Below are positions 6,884-10,434 of a stretch of 10,434 bases of DNA, one piece after another; position 1 is the stretch's first letter, and each line of letters opens with the position of its first letter. Position numbers and translations under genes: made by a program. Below the pieces are notes generated by a model. It worked only from the letters and a program-made list of their open reading frames with translations, ran no database searches and had not been told where the DNA came from. Origin of the DNA: Calditrichota bacterium (GTDB lineage Bacteria > Zhuqueibacterota > Zhuqueibacteria > Residuimicrobiales > Krinioviventaceae); assembly GCA_003818595.1 (NCBI GenBank), contig RPQV01000073.1, positions 1 through 10,434 on the forward strand. Reading direction: 5' to 3'.

Positions 6884-6956
6884 TAGCGCGTACGGGATTT
6901 GAACCCGTGCTACCGACGTGAGAGGCCGGCGTCCTGAACCACTAGACGAACGCGCC
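6884..6956 (-). tRNA. tRNA-Glu (CUC)
   Basis: A 73-nt cloverleaf with acceptor GGCGCGT/ACGCGCT (G1.U72 end pair) and discriminator A73. The anticodon arm CCGGC-CTCTCAC-GTCGG gives anticodon CUC, reading GAG. The D-arm sequence TCGTCTAGTGGTTCAGGAC and the T arm ACGGG-TTCAAAT-CCCGT are typical of bacterial tRNA-Glu. CCA is not encoded. It is the first gene downstream of the strong promoter at 6970-6998. Confidence 0.96.
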
Positions 6957-6969
6957 ATTCAAGCTTGGA

Positions 6970-6998
6970 AATATACAAAGAATCTCCATGATTGTCAA
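6970..6998 (-). promoter_or_regulatory. Strong sigma70-type promoter for tRNA-Glu, tRNA-Arg and tadA
   Basis: The minus strand reads TTGACA (6998-6993, perfect -35), a 17-base spacer, then TATATT (6975-6970, 5 of 6 at -10). The predicted transcription start is about 5-6 bases before the 5' end of tRNA-Glu, which suits a stable-RNA promoter with a very short leader. It lies between the hydrolase stop and tRNA-Glu and is the best promoter match I found in the window. Confidence 0.85.
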
Positions 6999-7023
6999 CG
7001 TTTTTGTCATTCGCGCGCATCAT

Positions 7024-7947
7024 TCACTTGCCCTCACTCCCGACCTCTTTTGCCTTTTGTCGAGGCGCCAGAAAATGATGCTGATCCAGCCATAACCGGC
7101 ACAAATCCGTCCAACCCGACAGAATCGGATCAGCCGGCGCCAATCCGAACCCGTGTTCCCCCTTTTCGAAAATATGCATCTCCGCCGCCACACCGGCCTT
7201 GTGCAACGCCAAATAAAAGTACACACTATTTTCCGCCGGTACGGCCCTGTCTTCATTCGTCAGAATAAGAAAAGTGGGCGGCGTCTGCGGAGTCACCTGC
7301 GTATCTGTCGACATTTTTTCAGCCAGCGTTTCATCCGCCGGATCGCCCAGCAAATTGTTACGCGATCCGCGATGCATATAGTCCTGCGTCATGGAAATCA
7401 CCGGATAGACCAAAATCATAAAATCCGGCCGACACGATACTCTCTCCACCGGATCGTCTGCCTGCGGAACCCCTTGATCGAAAAATACTCCGGTACACGA
7501 CGCGAGATGACCTCCGGCGGAAAAACCCAACACGCCGATCCGCTGGGGATCGATGTTCCACTCATCGGCTTTCAACCTGACCGTCCGCAATGCGCGCTGC
7601 GCATCCAACAACGGCACGGGATGTTGTGCTCCAGGACCACGACGATAACGGACGATAATGGCCGCCAATCCCATCTCATTCAGCCAACCAGCAACCTGCT
7701 TGCCTTCATGATCCATGGCCAGTCCCCAATACCCCCCTCCCGGAAAGATCACCACCGCCGCAGAAACGCCCCCGTCAGGTAAAGAAACAGTCAGCGTCGG
7801 ATCTTCCGCAACTGCATCATTCGCAAGCAACGGCTCACCGGGCCACAAAGGGATTTCAAAAGATTGTGCTCCTGAACAGGGAAGCGAAATCAATAGTCCC
7901 ATAAAGAGAATAAAACATATCTGTCGATGACCTATTAATGTATTCAA
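7024..7947 (-). CDS. Secreted alpha/beta-hydrolase (acetyl-xylan esterase/BD-FAE-like)
   Basis: A 307-residue exported serine hydrolase. An N-terminal signal peptide (hydrophobic core about residues 10-22, likely cleavage after SGA at 27) is followed by an alpha/beta-hydrolase domain with the oxyanion-hole motif FPGGGYWGLA (68-77), the nucleophile elbow GFSAGGH with Ser143, a probable acid Asp233 (TNEDRAVP) and catalytic His265 (GEHGF). This layout fits the BD-FAE/acetyl-xylan esterase-like group, which removes acyl groups from plant polysaccharides; the substrate here is inferred only. No convincing lipobox is present although Cys24 lies near the cleavage site. The start is TTG at 7947, supported by GGAGG seven bases upstream. 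No carbohydrate-active neighbours are visible, and there is no clear terminator before the tRNA promoter 26 bases downstream. Confidence 0.9.
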   Translation of the reverse strand: MNTLIGHRQICFILFMGLLISLPCSGAQSFEIPLWPGEPLLANDAVAEDPTLTVSLPDGGVSAAVVIFPGGGYWGLAMDHEGKQVAGWLNEMGLAAIIVRYRRGPGAQHPVPLLDAQRALRTVRLKADEWNIDPQRIGVLGFSAGGHLASCTGVFFDQGVPQADDPVERVSCRPDFMILVYPVISMTQDYMHRGSRNNLLGDPADETLAEKMSTDTQVTPQTPPTFLILTNEDRAVPAENSVYFYLALHKAGVAAEMHIFEKGEHGFGLAPADPILSGWTDLCRLWLDQHHFLAPRQKAKEVGSEGK

Positions 7948-8045
7948 GCTCGTGCCTCCGGGTTATGGCTGGCAGCTATCTATCGCAAGCGTCCTCAAAC
8001 ATCATTTACTTGGGTTCAAGTGCCGCGATTCACATCGGCCAATTG

Positions 8046-8074
8046 ATTTTACACAACTTAATGATTAAAATCAA
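8046..8074 (-). promoter_or_regulatory. Candidate promoter for the alpha/beta-hydrolase gene
   Basis: The minus strand reads TTGATT (8074-8069), a 17-base spacer, then TAAAAT (8051-8046), matching 4 and 5 of 6 consensus positions. A perfect TTGACA lies just upstream (8083-8078) but has a poorer partner at 17 bases (TAAGTT). The leader to the TTG start would be about 90-95 bases. The area is AT-rich, so the exact hexamers are uncertain. Confidence 0.35.
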
Positions 8075-8261
8075 AACTGTCAACCATAATATAATTCAAC
8101 GACAGACAAGGAGCAAGAAATTTGCGACAACTGGGGAGGTATCAAAAAGATTTCCCACCTATGATTCCTATTCAAAAAAATGCAATGATGCAAGACTCAC
8201 GAGCCGCCTTGACATATTTCATTTTGAATTCTCTATAACTCTGTCTGCACGAGGAGACAAA

Positions 8262-8353
8262 AATTAATAACCTCGCACCAAGACACCAAGACCCAAAGAA
8301 TCAGCCTACGATTCCTCTGCGTGACTCTGCGTCCTCGGCGCCTCTGCGTTAAT
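8262..8353. repeat. Dispersed-type imperfect palindrome of short repeat units
   Basis: The left arm contains three 8-base units: CACCAAGA (8276-8283), CACCAAGA (8284-8291) and CCCAAAGA (8292-8299). The right arm contains CTCTGCGT (8315-8322), CTCTGCGT (8325-8332), CTCGGCGC (8334-8341) and CTCTGCGT (8342-8349). The arms are imperfect inverted relatives that both begin ATTAA at the outside and meet at GAATC/GATTC. From memory, repeats of this CGCAGAG/CCAAGACAC kind are scattered through intergenic regions of many uncultured bacterial genomes; copy number cannot be judged here. Confidence 0.6.
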
Positions 8354-8374
8354 CCACCAGTCCGTTCAATCGGT

Positions 8375-8430
8375 GATTCAGACATTCTTCGTTGTCAGAA
8401 TCGCGGATTAAACGGATTAAAGGATTTCGC
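8375..8430. repeat. Second repeat block: hairpin plus CGGATTAAA tandem
   Basis: GATTCAGAC (8375-8383) and GTCAGAATC (8394-8402) form a 9-bp inverted repeat with one mismatch around a 10-base loop. It runs straight into two perfect copies of CGGATTAAA (8404-8412 and 8413-8421) and a degenerate third unit (GGATTTCGC). The composition and spacing resemble the neighbouring block, and the two are probably parts of one or two dispersed intergenic elements. Confidence 0.5.
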
Positions 8431-8505
8431 AGAATTCGAATCGGGGTCGGACCAAACCAACTCATTTAAATACATCGTGATAACTGCAAAAACCCTGAAA
8501 ACCGG

Positions 8506-8546
8506 CCTTAGAATGCATAATTATCCCCATCAACTGCATTCTAAGG
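8506..8546. repeat. 12-bp perfect inverted repeat
   Basis: CCTTAGAATGCA (8506-8517) and TGCATTCTAAGG (8535-8546) are exact reverse complements separated by 17 bases. No T-run follows on either strand, so it does not look like an intrinsic terminator. The RNA would form a strong hairpin on both strands. Function unknown. Confidence 0.75.
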
Positions 8547-8564
8547 GGAGGCTGAGGAGATAAT

Positions 8565-8590
8565 TCGACGGAATGGAATGGCTCCGTCGA
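8565..8590. repeat. 8-bp perfect inverted repeat
   Basis: TCGACGGA (8565-8572) and TCCGTCGA (8583-8590) are exact reverse complements around a 10-base loop, 18 bases after the longer inverted repeat. No T-run is adjacent. It may belong to the same structured element. Confidence 0.6.
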
Positions 8591-8660
8591 TCCCTGCCAG
8601 TTGCTTGGAATCCATTTGCAGAGCTAAAAAAATAGAATACAAGCAATTGTACGGCCGGAC

Positions 8661-8686
8661 AAAATACCTCAAAGAAAATCTGAGGT
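8661..8686 (-). terminator. Terminator-like hairpin after the outer-membrane protein gene
   Basis: On the minus strand ACCTCAGA pairs with TTTGAGGT (8686-8679 and 8673-8666) around a 5-base loop, with a G.U pair that would be an A.C mismatch on the other strand, so the fold favours minus-strand RNA. It is followed by ATTTTG, a weak T-tract, about 45 bases after the gene's stop. A second small hairpin, TACAA/TTGTA with a 4-base loop (8640-8653), is followed by TTC, TA and seven T residues and could act instead. Confidence 0.4.
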
Positions 8687-8731
8687 TGACCTGTGCTCCT
8701 TTTTCTGTTAGGCTGCCAGGCAGTTCAACCA

Positions 8732-9325
8732 TTAGAAATAAACGCTGACGCCAAAGAGAACATGAGTGTCCACGGAAAATTGAGATTGAGTTCCGTTTCT
8801 TCCTTTTACCCCGTCAAAGCTGTTCTCAAACTTATTGGAGGAGTAGGCGCCGGTCAGGGCATATTCGCTATGGATGCCGATCTGCTTTGTCACCAACCAC
8901 TCAACGCCGAGAACACCGCGAATTCCCATGCCAAAATTACTGGCTGTTTGTTCGGCGTTAGAGAGTTTAGCTTCCATCTTACGACTCCCAAAACTAAGCG
9001 ACGCGCCGGGTCCTGCGAACACCTGAATATTGTTGTGGACAGCCAAAATTTTCATATAGTCAGCCCCAATGGCAAATGAATAGGATGAACCGCTCTCTTC
9101 GAGTTTCGGTTCATCTTCGTCTTTTTGTTCGTTCGAAAAATTCGGCGACAGAAAAATGCGTATCTGGCTTGCCTCATTAATGATTTTTTTGGCGGCGATT
9201 TGGCCGGCAAACTTGCCTAACTGAAAATTATCGCCGATTCCAAATGACAGGGCATACTTGTTCTCCTGAGCAAAAAGAGTCGAGCACATCAAAAGGCTGA
9301 TGATTAAAACGAGTGCGGTTTTCAT
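8732..9325 (-). CDS. Small outer-membrane beta-barrel protein
   Basis: A 197-residue exported protein. The N-terminus MKTALVLIISLLMCSTLFA is a signal peptide with probable cleavage before QEN. The mature part alternates short amphipathic strands (YALSFGIGDNF, QIRIFLSPNFS, SSYSFAIGADYMKIL, IQVFAGPGASLSFG, FGMGIRGVLGVEWLV, IGIHSEYALTGAY, VDTHVLFGVSVYF) and ends in Phe, the usual BamA recognition residue, which together fit an 8-10-stranded outer-membrane beta-barrel. I do not recognise a specific family. ATG 9325 is preceded by AAAGGA at a good distance and starts exactly at the signal peptide. The frame is open 60 codons further to 9505, but that extension has no signal or ribosome binding site. 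A terminator-like hairpin follows. Probably monocistronic. Confidence 0.82.
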   Translation of the reverse strand: MKTALVLIISLLMCSTLFAQENKYALSFGIGDNFQLGKFAGQIAAKKIINEASQIRIFLSPNFSNEQKDEDEPKLEESGSSYSFAIGADYMKILAVHNNIQVFAGPGASLSFGSRKMEAKLSNAEQTASNFGMGIRGVLGVEWLVTKQIGIHSEYALTGAYSSNKFENSFDGVKGRNGTQSQFSVDTHVLFGVSVYF

Positions 9326-9782
9326 GGCCAATCCTTTCCACTTTGGGGTTTTCGGTGTAAAGCGCAATCTAAGAGACAATCGACGATCAAACATTAAGGC
9401 GAACGGTTTGATAGCTGAATGAATGGCTCGCACGCAGCCTTTGACGGCTTGATTGATTTGATGAATAGATAATGTCCATTCCTCGGAGTTGAGAGTGACG
9501 GGCAACAGTCCAAGCAGCCATCAATAAGAATCGTCATCTCTTTTCTTCCCACCCGGCGCCTGATATAAGCGTATCGGCATTGAGTTCTTGTTCATGGCAA
9601 ATGATTTATAAAAGATGATATCTCAAAAACTCAAAAACGACAATAAAGTTCCGATTGGCCAACGAAAATGACATCAATAGCCGATAACTGCATTGTCCCT
9701 TTGCGATCGTGTTACAAACAACAAGTTGATTGGGTCCGACCATGATCTTTAATGTCATTACCAACAACGCTCAAATGGATCG
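9326..9782. other. 457-base stretch without a gene
   Basis: This is the upstream region of the outer-membrane protein and the tail of the T9SS gene. It contains a 7-bp inverted repeat ATCAAAC/GTTTGAT (9386-9392 and 9406-9412), a tandem pair of CTCAAAAA (9622-9637) and a GGGTCCGACC element (9732-9741) related in inverted orientation to 8445-8461. A weak minus-strand promoter-like pair, TTGAGT-18-TATAAA (9634-9605), would give a leader of about 270 bases to the outer-membrane protein gene. No clear terminator for the T9SS gene was seen. Confidence 0.6.
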
Positions 9783-10434
9783 CTATTTCAAACAGGTCGT
9801 TCGCATAATCTTTTGATATTGATCAGCAGAGAACGACATCAGATAAATACCGCTGGAAAGTTGTCCGCTGTTCCAGGTGATCCTGTGGTCTCCCTGCGTC
9901 TGGAATTCATCGACGATAACTTTGACGATTTGTCCTCGAAGATTATAAATGGCAATGTGGACATTTTGCGGGTTGGGGAGAGAGTAGGTTATATTGATGG
10001 TCTCATTAAAGGGATTAGGATAATGATCAAAAATATAATGACTGTTCACTTCTTCTTTGGACTGAACTGAAAGCGCTGATCCCAGCGGATTCTCAAACGC
10101 CCCCATATCCGGCTGCGAGCCTGGAGGGAATGGTCGACTGACGCCGTCAAAATCGGAATCCGCCGACATATATTCCCTGCTGCCCTGTCCGATACAAGGT
10201 GAAGAATCTGACAGATGAAAATCACTGTTTGTTGTATCCGCAAACTGCGGATAAAGGGTGAGATTCCCAGTCAACCACATAATGGGCGGCTTGCCAATTA
10301 CAAAAGATATTCCTGAAAAACCATTTTTAACACATGAATTTCCAAAGAAACACGAATCGGCGATTTCCAATTCCCATTGTTGATCATATAAAAAAGCTAT
10401 TTCAACGGCGCTCTTATTCCATAGAATGGAATTA
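9783..10434 (-). CDS. T9SS-secreted right-handed beta-helix protein, C-terminal part
   Basis: The frame is open to the right edge, so only the last 216 residues are visible; internal TTG or ATG codons are not real starts. The first part is parallel beta-helix sequence (NSILWNKSAVEIAF, DSCFFGNSC, TLYPQFADTTNSDFHLSDSSPCIGQGS), followed by the block DFDGVSRPFPPGSQPDMGAFE that commonly closes such helices. The last ~85 residues are a type A Por secretion (TIGR04183-type) sorting domain: YPNPFNETINITYSLP, VHIAIYNLRGQIV, GDHRITWNSGQLSSGIYLMSF and a short basic end. The protein should cross the inner membrane by Sec and the outer membrane by T9SS, losing this domain. Pectate-lyase-like or adhesive roles are possible, but the enzyme part is outside the window. 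Confidence 0.93.
   Translation of the reverse strand, partial: NSILWNKSAVEIAFLYDQQWELEIADSCFFGNSCVKNGFSGISFVIGKPPIMWLTGNLTLYPQFADTTNSDFHLSDSSPCIGQGSREYMSADSDFDGVSRPFPPGSQPDMGAFENPLGSALSVQSKEEVNSHYIFDHYPNPFNETINITYSLPNPQNVHIAIYNLRGQIVKVIVDEFQTQGDHRITWNSGQLSSGIYLMSFSADQYQKIMRTTCLK

Larger units (their letters stand above)
7948..8731. other. 784-base stretch without a convincing gene
   Basis: Short open frames occur on both strands, but none has family resemblance, a good start context or natural composition. What the stretch holds is a likely hydrolase promoter (8046-8074), a plus-strand promoter-like sequence with a Shine-Dalgarno that leads nowhere (8209-8256), two blocks of dispersed-type short tandem/inverted repeats (8262-8430), a GGTCGGACC element (8445-8453), a 12-bp perfect inverted repeat (8506-8546), an 8-bp perfect inverted repeat (8565-8590) and a terminator-like hairpin for the next gene (8661-8686). 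Confidence 0.7.

Noticed and set aside
7938..8267. 109-codon plus-strand open frame upstream of the hydrolase
   Set aside because: It overlaps the hydrolase 5' end and its likely promoter on the other strand, has no ribosome binding site or family resemblance, and its composition is that of random AT-rich sequence.
8262..8430. CRISPR array
   Set aside because: Repeat units are 8-9 bases, contiguous and degenerate, without 23-47-base repeats or unique spacers, and there are no cas genes.
8506..8546. Integron attC site or intrinsic terminator
   Set aside because: No RYYYAAC/GTTRRRY core boxes and no T-run on either side of the hairpin.
8321..8563. 80-codon plus-strand open frame
   Set aside because: It is made mostly of the repeat blocks and inverted repeats and has no credible start context.
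8541..8732. 63-codon minus-strand open frame after the outer-membrane protein
   Set aside because: It spans the terminator-like hairpins and the 8-bp inverted repeat, starts at the barrel stop codon region without a Shine-Dalgarno, and matches nothing recognisable.
9326..9505. 60-codon N-terminal extension of the outer-membrane protein
   Set aside because: It would bury the signal peptide inside the protein. ATG 9325 has a proper AAAGGA and begins exactly at the signal sequence.

Overview
The window is a compact, almost entirely minus-strand block of information-processing genes (about 1-6960), followed by a looser accessory half (about 7020-10434). The lineage is most likely a member of the Fibrobacterota-Chlorobiota-Bacteroidota (FCB) superphylum. 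The rightmost gene ends in a type IX secretion (Por) sorting domain fused to a beta-helix, which is typical of that group and of relatives such as Calditrichota, KSB1 and Ignavibacteria. The phylum cannot be fixed from this sequence alone. One feature is less expected there: the SRP RNA is the large, Alu-domain type best known from Bacillus and Clostridia.

In transcription order (high to low coordinates), the housekeeping block starts at a near-consensus sigma70 promoter (TTGACA-17-TATATT). It then carries tRNA-Glu(CUC), tRNA-Arg(ACG), tadA, an intrinsic terminator, tRNA-Ser(CGA), tRNA-Ser(GGA), tRNA-Ala(CGC), a 270-nt SRP RNA, dnaX, ybaB, recR, pgpA, cinA, thpR and recA. The recA gene runs off the left edge. 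The order tadA - SRP RNA - dnaX - ybaB - recR is that of the Bacillus subtilis chromosome, and cinA - thpR(ligT) - recA is the Deinococcus-type recA operon, so two old clusters are joined here. Functions are tRNA charging substrates and wobble editing, protein targeting, the polymerase III clamp loader, recombinational repair, phosphatidylglycerol synthesis, and nucleotide/RNA-end metabolism.

The accessory half holds a secreted alpha/beta-hydrolase with a TTG start, a 780-base stretch without a convincing gene, a small outer-membrane beta-barrel protein, a second non-coding stretch, and the C-terminal part of a T9SS-secreted beta-helix protein. The 780-base stretch contains dispersed-type repeats, a 12-bp perfect inverted repeat and several smaller hairpins.

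The most interesting points are these. An A10 slippery run in dnaX has a stop two codons downstream in the -1 frame, predicting a short gamma-like product of 381 residues beside the 546-residue tau. The tadA start codon lies only 3 nt after the tRNA-Arg(ACG) gene, whose product is the enzyme's substrate. The tadA terminator contains the tadA stop codon and ends almost at the next tRNA. The SRP RNA has an Alu domain in an apparent FCB genome. I did not find a defence island, CRISPR array, transposase or other clearly new multi-gene system.
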